Shown here piece by piece: positions 1 to 12,285 of a stretch of DNA of 64,000 bases. This DNA is from Liolophura sinensis (lineage: Eukaryota > Mollusca > Polyplacophora > Chitonida > Chitonidae), in the NCBI RefSeq assembly GCF_032854445.1, contig NC_088307.1, positions 6,212,017 through 6,276,016 on the forward strand, written 5' to 3'. The notes under the pieces are model-generated. The model did not search any database. It saw only the letters and a program-made list of their open reading frames with translations, and was not told the DNA's origin. How positions within the stretch are numbered: position 1 is the first letter of the stretch; each line of letters opens with the position of its first letter. A program made the translations under genes and the position numbers.

Positions 1-126
1 CCGATGAGAAAGAAATGGTGACTAAGGCCAAAATGTCATCTCGAACTTCAGAGTACCAGCTTATACACTTATTCCTTGATTCCAGCTATTTTTACATGTA
101 CAGTCAATACGATGGGCTTTGCCTAG

Positions 127-270
127 ATGAGACTGACGATCTTTGCTGATGAGACTGGTGGGACTGATGAGACTGGTGGGACTGGTGGGACTGATGAGAC
201 TGGTGGGACTGATGAGACTGGTGGGGCTGATGAGACTGGTGGGACTGATGACGCTTGTGCCTGCGACTAT
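127..270 (+). repeat. 18-bp GA/TG-rich minisatellite
   Basis: Tandem copies of a unit close to 'ggtgggactgatgagact' (18 bp, with some 12-bp shortened units). The forward frame reads as a Gly-Thr-Asp-Glu repeat, but no start context or homology supports a protein. Confidence 0.8.
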
Positions 271-451
271 GATGATGGCAGTAGCGATGGTAGCGACAGT
301 TGCGATAGTGGCGAATAGTGAATTATGTTCGCTATAATTATTTAATAACTGTCAAGGTGACAAAACACTCTCTTGCTGACATGTACTGTGCTTGTACTCC
401 TACACAATAAAGTCCACTTCCAAGCATATCCAGACTTTTTAATGGTTGCTC

Positions 452-715
452 TTTATTTTATTTATTTGATTAGTATTTTACGCCATACTCAGGAATATTT
501 CACTTATATGACGGCAGCCAGCATTAGGAGGAGTGGGAGGAAACCGGGCAAAGCCCGGGAGAAACCCACGACCGTAAGTGGGAAGGTGCAGCAACCTGCG
601 GATTGCAGGAGAGGAAGCCAGCATGAGTTGAACTTGAACTCACAGCGACCGCATTGGTGACAGGCTCCTGGGTTATTACGCTGCGCTAGCGCGCTAACCA
701 ACTGAGCCAAGGAGA
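452..715 (-). mobile_element. tRNA-derived SINE (family A), near full length
   Basis: Read on the minus strand, this begins with a tRNA-like head containing 'ctcagttggttagcgcgc' (box A-like) and 'gagttcaagttcaactc' (box B-like). It continues through a 'gggctttgcccggtttcctcc' body and ends in the family tail 'gaatattcctgagtatggcg'. At least a dozen related copies lie elsewhere in the window, which makes this the main local SINE family. Confidence 0.8.
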
Positions 716-775
716 CCCCTTGCTCTTTATTCGATATAGATGTTAGTAGAATTCAAACACTCAAGTAGAATTCTA

Positions 776-1012
776 TGAGTGAGTGAGTGCTTGGGCTTTA
801 ACGTCGTACTTAACAATTTTTCAGTCATATGACGACGAAGGAATCCTTAGAGTGCATGCAATGTGCCTTCTTGTTGTAGGACGGATTTCCACGGCTCTTT
901 TATCTAGTGATGCTTCACTAAGACGCCTTATCTAGATGGTAGACAATATTGTTGTAATACATATAAATGCCAGTTTCTCGGCGTTAAACCCCAAGCACTC
1001 ACTCACTCACTG
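776..1012. mobile_element. SINE family B fragments, head-to-head
   Basis: The left part (about 776-930) is the reverse complement of the 3' half of the element at 34,865-35,217: it shares 'cagtcatatgacgacgaaggaatcctta' and the CACTCA tail. The right part (about 965-1,012) is a plus-strand copy of the terminal 'gcgttaaaccccaagcactc' segment. Both are 5'-truncated. Confidence 0.7.
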
Positions 1013-1594
1013 GTAGCAGAGAATATTTTTAGCTTGGCCTATTTCATCGGCAACACATGTTACATACGTGCATACCGGGGAAGCCCTTGCGTCATTTCGC
1101 AGAAGATCTATCACTATGAGCAGGTTGGCAACCGATATGAGCGAGAGTGGGAGCGATTTTCCATCAGGTTGCATGGGAACCTTTTTTGGACTTCGGATGA
1201 ATTTTTTTGGATATTTTTTAGTTAAATATTTGACTTCTACTGTACTAATTCGTATGGGATTTCTATTAATTCTTCCGGCAGATACCAAGGGCACACGTTT
1301 CCTTGTATAAATGCTTTCTAATGAATAAAGTCTGTGGATATGGGTTAATGTATTTCTATTATTCCACAGACAAACATGTTCACAAGTGGTAAGCCGCTCC
1401 GCTTGACTGATGTTCCTTAGTCCAAAGACTCTTTCTGTCTGTTAATAGGCCTGGTTCCTTTATTTATCTACACATCAAATACAGGTTGCCATGAAAGTCG
1501 TACCTTTGAATAGTACACTGTGAAGGCACCAGTGACGTTTAATAAATGGCTTTTAACATCAGTGCACTTTTATTGTGTTAGAGTAATCGTATGT
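1013..1594. other. No gene seen
   Basis: AT-rich sequence between SINE family B and the dispersed repeat. The short ORFs present overlap each other on both strands and have no recognisable motif. Confidence 0.5.
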
Positions 1595-1599
1595 TTGCT

Positions 1600-1840
1600 A
1601 CCACTAAAGAACTAAGAAAGCAGTTAAAGTACAAAAATGGGACGGAATCATGCAAAGAGAAGCAGTCAACAGTTTCCAACCGTGTTGGAAAGACGCAAGG
1701 TATGTTATAGGCGACTGTGTGAAATCAGTATTAAATCGTACACCATGCTAGAATCTCAGTTGTCCATAACAAAACATGTGTTTCAGTTGTGCTTTTGTTT
1801 GCAACTGTTCATATATTCACACGTGGCGATCTAATTCAAC
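1600..1840. repeat. Dispersed repeat, copy 1
   Basis: This stretch aligns by eye with 16,540-16,790. Shared stretches include 'aaagaactaagaaa', 'aaagagaagcagtcaacag', 'gttggaaagacgca' and 'tggcgatcta' in the same order. It is an unclassified interspersed repeat. The short ORF at 1,637 lies inside it and shows no protein signature. Confidence 0.6.
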
Positions 1841-1971
1841 ACCATGAATATACAGCCCCTAGCTCCGGGTTAAGCGGAATTAGACACAATCATGAAGCAG
1901 AGCGCCAGAAATTCTGAACGCTGTGTCCATATTTACTTACAAGAGAATTTTACTGAGTTATATTGCAAAAC

Positions 1972-2433
1972 TTAACAAACTTGGAGCGAAGGCTTATGGA
2001 TTAACCTTGGCACATTAGTCACACAACACGCAGGGTCTAACAAATCAAAGTAAGGATAATTTACAATGACGAAATTGAAACTATTCATCTTCCCGTAAAG
2101 TCTGCGAGAGAGGAAATCGTTTTGCACTTTGTACAAATGTACGTCCGGATAAAATGTACCATCTAGAGAGTCTGTGGTTTCCGTTAAATCCAGCAAAGGG
2201 GGGTAACTATCTTTCATTGTGTTTGCTATACGTGGATTGCTTAAAGCTAGCAAATCATCAACATACCGTTTAGTGAATGAGAAAGATCGGACCTGGTGAT
2301 GATTACTCCTTAACAGTTTCTGCATATGGTCGTATTCATATGAGAGCAGGTATAGGTCGGCCAAAAACCCTCTACCAGGTCGCCTGGATTCACACCACGA
2401 TTCATCTGGGAATATTCGCCAGGTACTTGCCAA
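1972..2433 (-). pseudogene. Reverse-transcriptase fragment (retrotransposon remnant)
   Basis: A 153-codon minus-strand reading frame contains the polymerase palm signature 'RYVDDLLAL' (YxDD catalytic box). Upstream is a 'FLADLYLLSYEYD' helix, and downstream are segments typical of the palm-thumb region of retroelement reverse transcriptases. No endonuclease or other domain is attached and there is no credible start, so this is a truncated copy. The exact class (non-LTR or Penelope-like) cannot be decided from the fragment. Confidence 0.65.
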
Positions 2434-3690
2434 TGGTCGGCGGTTTAATTACTCCAGGTATTCCGGTTTTCACCACTCAGAAAAAGTCGTGTATAGATCC
2501 ATCAACAGCTTCCCCCTCCTCATCTCCCTCCCTTTAAAAAAATAAAAGTTCAAATAAGGCTACAGCCTATAAACAATAAACCAGAGGAGTAACGACGTAT
2601 GATAGCTGGCAACTGATGACCCATGAAATCCGGGCTCTTTTCAGTTTACTCCAGTTAGTGTTTCAGTCTAAGACTTTGTGCAAATGCTTAAATAGCAGCA
2701 ACTTATGCACCCTCTAGTACAACAGATTAAGCGGAACTCGGTGAAAACCGCATAAATATAAACAAGTTCGTCTATCGGTTCCACTATCGGTATTTTCTTT
2801 GAAGACTGACGGATTATCCAGTAAGTCAAGTGACCTAGTTAGGTCAAATCTATGAATTCATTTACGCCTATAGGGAACGTAACTGCTGGTGTCAGTGTCG
2901 GGCGCATGCGCCACACAAAAACTCACGTGGCCTGAGCAGGTCAGCTATTCACGGTGTCCTTGGATATCGTGCGTGTGGCTTGGAATGTCATGGCTTGTAG
3001 CGGTTTAGAATCGGTTATAAGGGAGACATGTTTAAGCTCTAGAATACATAAAGACATTTCTTTCACAATATCAAAACTTGCAGACTAAGTTCTATTCACT
3101 AACTCCTTTGGTAGCCAGATGAATGTTCAGACACGGCTGAAGAATTTGTAACTAGTTCGACTTTGAGTGGAGAAAGTAAATTTAGCCAAGGTGCAACAGC
3201 GATCTGCAGCGTATAGGCTATATAAATCATTAGAGACGATAAAAAGACAAAATCTCTTCGGGTAAAGGAATCTGATTTCATGTGAAAGTTGCTTCTAACC
3301 GTACCAGTAGCGACAAGTTTGGTCATCACTGGGACTGGTACAAAGGAAATTCGTTCACTGCGTCGTTGTAGTTGTATTGCGGCATTTACCTACATGTAGG
3401 TGATGCATTGGCTACTATGATCTGGGATCAGCCAGTATTTATAAGCGCTCTATCCGTGAATTCATCCTAGGTGTGTTCGTTCCGTGGAGGGTTTATTTGA
3501 ACAGATGTAGTCACATCTTACCCTGTGAAAGTACTATCAAGTAAGTGACCTAAGCCTCATACATACCGAAAAGTTAGCCCGATTCACTTCATAAATGTTA
3601 CAATACTTACAGATTCTATTTTAAAATAATTATGTCAAAGAAATTTATTTGTGTTTATTTAAAGTAACAATCAATGGGTTTTAGTTCAAC
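2434..3690. other. No gene seen
   Basis: Moderately AT-rich sequence without a long ORF, tandem repeat or recognised element. The minus-strand ORF at 3,099-3,329 has no motif and is probably chance. Confidence 0.5.
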
Positions 3691-3691
3691 C

Positions 3692-3829
3692 TGTCAGCAA
3701 CCTGCGGATAGTCGTGGGTTTCCCCGTGGCTCTGTCCGGTTTCTACCCCCATAAAGCTGGCCGCCGTCGCATATTAAAGTGAAATATTCTTGAGTATGGC
3801 GTAAAATACCTATGAAATAAACAAATCCC
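3692..3829 (+). mobile_element. SINE family A, 5'-truncated
   Basis: Plus-orientation copy of the SINE body and tail ('cagcaacctgcggatagtcg' through 'gaaatattcttgagtatggc'). The tRNA-like head is absent. It abuts the LINE remnant that follows. Confidence 0.75.
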
Positions 3830-3837
3830 TGTCCCCG

Positions 3838-4850
3838 TCCCTTAAACATCTGGGTCTGCCACTATCAGAAAATGGGACTTGGAACAAGCAGATCGACAAT
3901 ATTATTTCTGGTTCATGTAAAAAGATAGGAATCTTAAATACATACTGGACAGGAAAAGTTATGTTACAGAAATTATGTATAAAACCTTTGTTAGTCCTTC
4001 CCTTGAGTATACTGATGTAGTGTGGGATAACCTCACGGAACAGCAAATAAATCAAATTGAAACGCTTAAAAAAGACTCCTTGAGAACTATAACTGGTCTT
4101 ACAAGAAGTAGTACAACGGCACTGCTGTATGAGGAATCCAGGTTCTTGCCTTTAGCAAAAAGGCGTCTCATCCACAGACTTACACTTTTCCATAAAATAG
4201 TTTGTCAAACACCAACTTATGTTCTAAATCGTCTTATCCCAAACTTTTCTTCTAATAGAAATCCCCATCCGTTGCGCTCTTTTGGAGCAATTACCCCTTT
4301 CTTCTGCCAAACAGAACAGTTCAGAAATTCATTCTTCCCTCGCACTGTTCGAGATTGGAATGTGAAACAACTCAGTAATCCAGCCCATTTTAAATCTAAG
4401 CTCAATTTATTGTTTCAGTCGACAAAACCACCTTCATAGTACGACTCAGAATCTAGACTGACAAACATTTTAATATACCGACTTCGACATGGCTGCAGTA
4501 ATCTCAATGGCGATCTATTTGACAACTTCCTTTCTGATTCTCCAAAATGTGCTTGTGGCCACAACTATGAAAATGCTGAACATTACCTGTTAAAATGCCG
4601 TCTGTATGATGCACAGAGGCTAAAACTAATTCATGGTGTTACGGCGTCGGGTTATACTGGTGTTATTACGCCTTTTACTTTACTTTTTGGGGACAACACA
4701 CTTCCGGCAAAATCTAATGAAATAATTACGCAACATGTTGGTTGTTTTATTAATGAGAGCCGAAGATTTAATAAGCAGTGTGTATTTATATCATCAGTCT
4801 TAGGCTTTACTCCAAGAGGCAATAACAACTGTAATCCTATTTCCATATTT
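3838..4850 (+). mobile_element. Non-LTR retrotransposon (LINE) 3' end, 5'-truncated and decayed
   Basis: The frame through 3,975-4,439 encodes a post-palm LINE segment ('SPSLEYTDVVWDNLTEQQ' followed by 'LKKDSLRTITGL'). After an in-frame TAG at 4,437 the same frame continues to a C-terminal Cys/His knuckle ('CACGHNYENAEHYLLKC') and a terminal helix ending near 'GCFINESRRF'. This order (thumb-like region, zinc knuckle, basic tail) is typical of Jockey/CR1/L2-like LINEs. The catalytic palm is missing, so the copy is dead. Confidence 0.75.
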
Positions 4851-5147
4851 AGCTGTATAATTGTAGGAAATTTTCTAAAATATTGTTCCTAGATATTTAT
4901 TCTAGATTTTCCTATTTATTCAGGCATGTCTATATTATATCGTTCATCTGAACTGTTGATATGTAGCCCATTCAGCACTGCACGTTCCCGCCAAAAGCAT
5001 TTTCTCTTGCACATGTAATTTGCTAGTCTGGTTACATTGTATACATATACACATATACAGTTATTTAGCTGTCAGGTAGTTGTATTCATCAAATGGGTCA
5101 CAGTATAAGTCACGCCTTTTTGTTGTCCCAAAGATTACAAAAAAAAA

Positions 5148-5148
5148 C

Positions 5149-5212
<64 letters not shown>

Positions 5213-5213
5213 T
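5148..5213. repeat. (TA)n microsatellite
   Basis: About 28 uninterrupted TA dinucleotides, followed by short GATA units. Confidence 0.95.
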
Positions 5214-5739
5214 ATAGATATAAATAAACCAATCAATTAATCGACCACAACTAATGTACCAGCGGCATTGACAACGGGCACCTTGGTTTATCAATGGCAT
5301 GTGGCTATACAGACGTGAGACTAGACTAAATGTATGCGTGACTAGATTCGTGTTATCATTATATCATGAGAAAAGTGAGTCAAACCATTGTAGTTGTATA
5401 AACAACACTCATTTTGACTTGTTTTTGTTACAGACGCCCGGAGCCACATGGGATTGATGGGATATTCCGTTAGTCGTACAGATTTGATGGGACATTCTGT
5501 TACCCGACACTAGCTGCTGTTTGAGACTAGACTGTTCGAGTTAGACAATCGTAAAGCTATGCTATTTGTGCTGTGATAATGTATTACCCTGTAAACGTCC
5601 AGTTGGAACTTTGTAGTATACTACAGGTAATACACTGGCACAAAATATTAGGTTGGATGTGACACGAACTGCTAATCTACGATGGTTGGGACTTCCGTGA
5701 TCTCTATTGCATGGACGTGACATGCTGCTAGCCACTACT

Positions 5740-5995
5740 GGTTCCGGTCTGACATTCTCTTAGTCACTACTGGTTGCGGTGTGAAATTCTGCAAGCCACT
5801 AATGGTTCCGGTGTGACATTCTGTTAGCCACTACTGTTTCCGGTGTGACATTATGTTAGCCTGTACTGGTTACGATGTGACATTCCGTTAGCCTGTACTT
5901 TGTTAGGGTGTGACATCCTGCAAGCCTGAAGGCCTACTGGTTAGGGTGTGACATTCTATTAGCCTCTACTGGGTAGGGTGTGACATTCTTTTAGT
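5740..5995. repeat. Degenerate ~38-40-bp tandem repeat
   Basis: About six to seven diverged copies of a unit containing 'ggtgtgacattctgttagcc' and 'tactggtt'. Related single units already appear around 5,450-5,520. Confidence 0.75.
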
Positions 5996-6033
5996 GTGAG
6001 TGAGTGTGAACCGTGAGTTTTAATTACCTGACA

Positions 6034-6121
6034 ATGAAGAGACGGAAGAAGACAGAGATTTTCTGTGGAATGTTGCTGTTGTCTATCTGGAGTATTGTAT
6101 TTTCAGTTATAAGCGTATCAT
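6034..6121 (+). CDS. Candidate first coding exon: type II membrane signal-anchor
   Basis: An ATG at 6,034 opens 29 codons: a basic start (MKRRKKTE), then about 20 hydrophobic residues (IFCGMLLLSIWSIVFSVISV). It ends at a good splice donor (t|gtaagt, after 6,121) in phase 1. A short basic N-terminus followed by a single membrane span is the layout of Golgi type II glycosyltransferases. The only glycosyltransferase exon downstream on this strand (13,383) begins in the compatible phase. I infer that this may be the first exon of that GT54 gene, with stem exons not located. It could equally be a chance ORF. Confidence 0.4.
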
Positions 6122-6544
6122 GTAAGTTATGTGCCATAATACAACTCAACCAAACTACAAATAGGAAACTGTCATTAGGGAAACAGTGAACAAGGGGTCC
6201 AGAAGAAAATCTGAATAGGGGAAATTCTTTGGTGGGAAAAATTTACGAAGGGAAATGTACGGTTTGGGAAAAGTTGTAGTAAGAGAGGTGTGGATAGGTA
6301 AACTGTCACAGATGCAGTTATCTGGAACATCTGTGTGAAAAACTTATCCATTACATGGTGAGACCGTCATTCGGGGAATTTGGCCGGGTTTCGAAACAAA
6401 CTGTGGGGTGAAAGTAGGGTGGAGTGAGCTTGGGGAGGTGGGAAGCATTTATGGGGGGGGGGGGGGTCGAGAAACTTTCAATGGAGAAAATGCTCCGTCA
6501 AAAACAGTTACTAGCGTAGGAGTCTACCAGCAGGTGAGACACAC

Positions 6545-7915
6545 GATTGGGTAACTGTACTAGGAAGATGTCCGACAGGGTAACTTTTAGTAGTGTGATG
6601 CCCGGCTGGTTAAGTTTTACTATGCAGATGTCCGATGAGATAACTTTTAGTAGGGCGATGTCCGATGGGATAACTTTTAGCGGGGAGATGTCTGATGGGT
6701 AACTTTAACCAGGGAAATGTCGGATAGGATAACTTTTAGTGAGGAGAGTTAACTAGAGTTATGTCCGATGGAATAACTTTTAGTAGGGAGATGTGTGATA
6801 GGGTAACTTTTACCAGGGAGAGGTCCGACGGGATAACTTTTAGTAGGGAGAGGTACTACGGGGTAACTTTTAGTAGGGAAATGTCCGATGAGATAACTTT
6901 TAGTAGGGAGATGTCCAATGGGATAACTTTTACTTGGGAGCTAGATGTCCGATGAGATAACTTTTAGTAGGGAGATGTCGGATGGGATAACTTTTTAGTA
7001 GGGAGATGTCGGATGGGATAACTTTTAGTAGGTAGATGTCGGATGGAGTAACTTTTAGTAAGGAGATGTCGGATGGGATAACGTTTAATAGGGAGATGTC
7101 GGATGGGATAACTTTTACTAGATAGATGTCCGCTGGATTAACTTTTAGTAGGGAGATGTCCGATGGGATAACTATCAGTAGGTAGATGTCCGATGGAGTA
7201 ACTTACAGTAGGGAGATGTCCGATAGGATAACTTTTAGTAGGTAAATGTCCGATGGAGTAACTTTCAATAGGGAGATGTCCGATGGGATAAGTTTTAGTA
7301 GGGAGATGTCCGATGGGATAACTTTTAGTAGGTAGATGTCCGATGGAGTAACTTTTAGTAGGGAGATGTTTGATGGGGTAAGTTTTAGTAGGGAGATGTA
7401 CGATGGGGTAACTTTTAGTAGGGAAATATCTGATGGCGTAAATTTTAAAAAGGAGACATCCAATGAAGTAAATTAAATTAAACTTTTCGAAGAAGATGTA
7501 CGATGGAGTAACCTTTACTGGAGAGATGTCCGATGGGATAAATTTTAATAGAGAGATATGCTATGGCGTAATTTTTATTAGGGACATGTCTGATAGGATA
7601 ACTTTTAGTAGGGCGTTATCGGATGGGGTAACTTTTATACACTGGGTAGATATCCGGTGGGGTAACGTTTAGTAGTGAGATGTCAAATGGGGTAAGATTT
7701 AATAGTGAGATGTACGATGGGGTAACTTTTAGTAGGGATTTGTCCGATGGCGTAAATTTTAAAAAGGAGACATCCAATGAAGTAGCTTTTAATTAGTAGG
7801 TAGATATCCGATGGGGTAAGTTTTAATAGTGAGATGTCCGATGGGGCAACTTTTAAAATGGAAATATCCTATGGTGTAAGATTTAATGGTGAGATACCCA
7901 ATGGGGTAACTTTTA
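6545..7915. repeat. 30-bp minisatellite array
   Basis: Roughly 45 copies of a unit close to 'ggagatgtccgatgggataacttttagtag'. Because 30 is divisible by three, the array stays open in several frames on both strands and gives spurious repetitive ORFs. It degenerates towards both ends. Confidence 0.9.
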
Positions 7916-8119
7916 GTGGGGGGATGTACGGTCGGGAGAAAGTCAGTAGAGGACACAGTCAGGTGGGAAACCTGTCATGGGGAAGTGGTCTGGTGGGGAA
8001 ACTATCAGTGGGGAGGTGGTCTGGTCTGTCGATGGGGGAAGTGGCCTTACGGGGAGCACAAGATTGTTTTTATGTGGTACTTTTCTCTGCAGTACCTCGT
8101 AGGGCACTGGGGTAGTGGT

Positions 8120-8395
8120 CTCGTTGAGAAACTGAGATGGGTAAGTGGTTTGGAGGGGAACATGTCAGCGCGGAAGTGGTCTGGTGGGGAAAGTGTCATT
8201 GGGGAAGTATTCTGGTGGGGAAAATGTCAGTGCGGAATGGGTTTGGTGGGGAAAATGTCAGTGTGGAAGTGGTCTGGTGGGGAAAATGTCAGTGCGGAAG
8301 TGGTCAGGTGGGGAAAATGTCAGTGTGGAAGTGGTCTGGTGGGGAAAATGTCTGTGCGGAAGTGGTCTGGTCTGTTAATGGGGGAAGTGGCTTGA
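8120..8395. repeat. 31-bp G-rich minisatellite, left block
   Basis: Copies of a unit close to 'gaagtggtctggtggggaaaatgtcagtg'. The 31-bp period rotates the reading frame, so all three plus frames read as similar Trp/Gly-rich peptides. The array continues after the LINE insertion at 8,405-8,868. Confidence 0.85.
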
Positions 8396-8404
8396 TGGGT
8401 AACA

Positions 8405-8868
8405 CAAGATTGTTTTTAATTTAATTTTAATTTTTAAATTAATTCTTTTTTTATTTAATGAGGATTTCTCACAGCTTAATGGCTACTACGGAGATCTCCT
8501 CAAAGCAACAATTAACAACATAATAAATAACGAAGTACATACATATAAATGTGAGAATAGATATTTCAGATATAAGTTGAAATAAATTAATTATTATTTA
8601 CAATGTTAACATCGTTATTACCATTACCATGGTCATAAAATCTTTCTGTATCATTGATAAATTTATGCACACATTGAAAAACAAGTTTATTATCTTCGTA
8701 ATTTAAATCTTTAGAGCCAAACAAAAGTATATTACATATATATGATGAACATTGTGGAATAAAAACAGAATAATTTACACTGGGTGAAATAATTTGTGTG
8801 AGAGTATGTAGCATGTGCTTCCTATGGGTGGTAAATTGAGAGCAAATTAAAAAATAATGATTTTGTTT
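8405..8868 (-). mobile_element. LINE 3'-end fragment inserted in the minisatellite
   Basis: The minus strand encodes a LINE C-terminal tail like that at 4,640-4,790: a 'YFLICSQF' segment, then 'LLFGSKDLNYEDNKLVFQCV' and 'HKFINDTERF', followed by an AT-rich 3' region. The same 31-bp satellite flanks both sides, so the element landed in a pre-existing array. Confidence 0.65.
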
Positions 8869-8869
8869 T

Positions 8870-9420
8870 GGAAGTGTTCTGTGGGGGAACTGTCAGTGGG
8901 GAAGTGTTCTGTGGGGGAAACTGTCAGTGGGGAAGTGTTCAGTCGGAAAAACTGTCATGGGGAACTAGTCTGGTGGGGAAAGTGTGAGTGGGGAAGTGTT
9001 CTGTCGGGGAAAGTGTGAGTGGGGAAGTGGTCTGGTGGGGAAACTGTCAGTGGGGAAGTTGTCTGGTCGGGAAACTGTCAGTGGGGAAGTTGTCTGGTCG
9101 GGAATGGGGGAGTGGTCTGGTGAGAGAACTCTTAGTGGGGAAACTGTCAGCGTGCAAGTGGTCTGGTGAGGAACTGTCAGCGTGCAAGTGGTCTGGTGAA
9201 GAAACTGTCAGCGTACAAGTGATCTGGTGGGGAAACTGTCAGCGTGCGAGTGGTCTGGTGGGGAAACTGTCATTGAGGGAAAGGGGCCTGGTGGGGAACA
9301 CCAGATTTTTTTTATCTTCAACTTTTCTCAGTTGGAAACTGTCAGGGGGGAAATGGCATGGTGGGGAAACTGTCAGCGTGGAAGTAGTCTGGTGGGGAAA
9401 CTGTCAGTGGGGTGGGCGGG
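8870..9420. repeat. 31-bp G-rich minisatellite, right block
   Basis: Continuation of the 8,120-8,395 array with the same unit ('aagtggtctggtggggaaactgtca'). It is interrupted near 9,300 and again at 9,430 by a pyrimidine tract with a splice-acceptor look ('acttttctctgcagtgcctc'), also seen at 8,087. Confidence 0.85.
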
Positions 9421-9704
9421 AAGCGGCCTGATGTTTTTCATCTTTAACTTTTCTCTGCAGTGCCTCGCAGGTTGAATCCGACATGGCCCAATGACCATAA
9501 ATCAAGCAATCAGTCACGTGGGGTCGCTCGATACTCATCCAACTTTACGCATGTTTTATTGGAGAAAAACACACATCCATTACAACGGGTAGGTTGTTAG
9601 TTTTTATAAGAGGTTATCTTTCTTGTTTAGGAAATGTATCCATTCCCCCTGTTATTATTATGATGACATTGAAATGATAATAGCTCAGATGTAATGGTTG
9701 GAGA

Positions 9705-9790
9705 ACTAACTGTAATGGTCACGCCGGGATTTGAACTCGGATCTTCTGATCTTAAATCCAGCACTCTGCGAGTGACTGAGCTGAATGATA
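9705..9790 (-). mobile_element. tRNA-like SINE head fragment
   Basis: The minus strand reads as a tRNA 3' half with a strong B box ('gagttcaaatcccggcgtga') preceded by 'cagctcagtcactcgcag'. It lacks a foldable acceptor stem, so it is a tRNA-derived SINE or tRNA pseudogene and not a functional tRNA. Confidence 0.55.
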
Positions 9791-10139
9791 ATTCCCAATT
9801 CCTACTGGTAGTACAAGCAATCAAAAGATGCTCCCTTAGCTACAAGAGGTCACTGAGCACAGAGGATCATATGGGAAGACTTCAGTACATTCAACTGATA
9901 TCTGGAGTATGCAGGTCGAGTCCAAAAGTGGCGTATGGATCATGTACTCATTTGTTTTCTTTATCAAATACATAAATAAATTAATTAATTATTAAAAATT
10001 TTATTTACTTTACTCTTCAGCTTCGACTGGTTGAGCGAGACTACTTTGAGGGCGCTCGAATACTCGGTCACCCTCGGCCCAAACCTGGTAAGCACTTAAC
10101 CAACCTTGTATCCTTCCTGTACAGTAAACTGCTGCTGTT

Positions 10140-11345
10140 GTGTACAACCACTGTGTATATTTGTAACACCACTATGTATCTGTGTGGCACCACCATGTAT
10201 ATGTGTAGCACCACGATGTATATATGTGGCACCACTATGCATATGGGTAACACCACGATGTATGTATGTGGCACCACTATGTATATGAGTGGCACCACTA
10301 TGTATATGTGTGGCGCCACGATGTATACGTGTAGCACCACTATGTATACGTGTAGCACCACTATGTATATGTGTAGCACACTATGTATATGTGTAACACC
10401 ACTATGTATCTGTGTGGCACAACTATGTATATGTGTAACACACGATGTATGTATGTGGCACCACGATGTATATGTGTCTCACCACTATGTATATGTGTAG
10501 CGCCACGATGTATACGTGTAGCACCACTGTGTATGTGGCACCACGATGTATATGTGTGGCGCCACTATATATATGTGTGGCACCACGATATATGTGTGTA
10601 GCGCCACGATGTATACGTGTAGCACCACGATGTATATGTGTAGCGCCACTATGTATATGTGTTTCACCACTCTGTATATAATGTAGCACCACTATATATA
10701 TGTATAGCACCACTATGTATATGTGTAGCACCACTGTGTATATGTGTTTCACCACTATGTATATGTACTGCACAATTATGTATACGTGTGACACCGTGTA
10801 TATGTGTTGCACACAATGCATATGTGTAGCACCACTATATATATGTCTAGCACCACTATGTATATGTGTAGCACCACGATGTATATGTGTAGCACCACTA
10901 CATATATGTCTAGCACCACTATGTGTATGCGTTTCACCACTATGTATATGTGTAGCACCACTATATATATATATGTCTAGCACCATTATGTATATGTGTA
11001 GCACCACTATGTATATGTGTTTCACCACTATGTATATGTGGTTGCACAATTATGTATACGTGTGATACCGTGTATATGTGTTACACCACCATTCATATGT
11101 GTAGCACCACTATATATATATATATATGTCTAGCGCCACTATGTATATGTGTAGCACCACGATGTATATGTGTAGCACCACTACATATATGTCTAGCACC
11201 ACTATGTGTATGTGTTGCACCACTATGTATATGTGTAGAACCACTATATATATGTGTAGCACCACGATGTATATATGTATATGTGTAGCACCACTACGTA
11301 TATGTGTAGTACCACTATAAATATGTGTAGCACCACGATGTATAT
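10140..11345. repeat. 21-bp minisatellite array
   Basis: Roughly 55 copies of a unit close to 'gcaccactatgtatatgtgta'. The 21-bp period gives long open frames on both strands (up to 208 codons), all of them repeat artefacts. Higher-order blocks recur, for example 'gtttcaccactatgtatatg' followed by a 'tgtatacgtgtgac' variant. Confidence 0.92.
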
Positions 11346-12054
11346 GGCTACAAGCACTGTAACTACGCAAACCAAGTTTACTAAAATTGTGTATAACGCC
11401 CACCACCAAAATAAAGATCTTGTTTTCTCTTTAATTAAACAAAATGGAATTAAAGAAAAGTAGACCATGTCTCTTCTTAAAATTCAAACAGGCATCTAAT
11501 TTAGATGCCTGGAAACAATCTGTTTTTGAATTAAATTTTCGCCTGAAGGTGAAAACTAATTTGTTACAGGTGCAACAGCCAATCTGGCCTTTTTGTCAGG
11601 CTTTTCACAGCCTGTTTCTCTTAACACGCCTATATTCAGCTTTCTGTAAAATGAGTCATATTTACCACCAGAATTGCCTTTTATCAGTGAGTTATAACAC
11701 ATCTGTCTGTTGGACGCCCATTTTAATACAAATAAAATGCAGATAGCCTCACTTTTATTCCTAACCTATATAACGCAATAAGCTTGTTTTAGACACAAAG
11801 ACTCCATTGCCTCGGGTGACGTCATAATTATTCAAGAACAAGTGGTGTCGAAAACAAGTTTATGGGGTTTAACATTATGAATTAGAGAAAAGTATTAGAG
11901 AAAACTGCATTGTCCTTGCAATAACATAAACGTGTTAATGTGCAGAGCCTGTGGTATATTGGTAGGACTAAGACTGGAGAATTTTTGGTGACAAATTTTG
12001 ATTTACAGCAGGCGACATCTCCTCACCCCCACTCTTTCCTTGATAAATATTGTC
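11346..12054. other. No gene seen
   Basis: AT-rich single-copy-looking sequence. Short open stretches (for example 11,444-11,746) have no motif and no splice signals in the expected places. Confidence 0.5.
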
Positions 12055-12285
12055 TGGAATTTTACGCAACACTCTAGACCGCTTTACTTATGCGACGCCA
12101 GCCAGCAGTATGGTGGGAGGAAACCCACGACCATCCATAGGCTACTGGAAGACATTTCTGCGTATGACTGGAAAGGAAGCCAGCATGGACGGACTCATGC
12201 TCTCACCAACCAATAGCGTTGGTGAGAGGCTTCTGGCTCATTCTGCTACGCTAGCACGTTAACCACTTGGCCACGGGGGCCCAAC
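12055..12285 (-). mobile_element. tRNA-derived SINE (family A), diverged
   Basis: Minus-orientation copy. The tail region at the left is degraded, the central 'gccagcagtatggtgggagg' block is recognisable, and the tRNA-like head lies at the right end ('acgttaaccacttggccacg'). Confidence 0.75.

Noticed and set aside
10423..11049. 208-codon minus-strand ORF rich in His/Ile/Tyr/Val
   Set aside because: It lies wholly inside the 21-bp array; the period is a multiple of three and keeps frames open on both strands.
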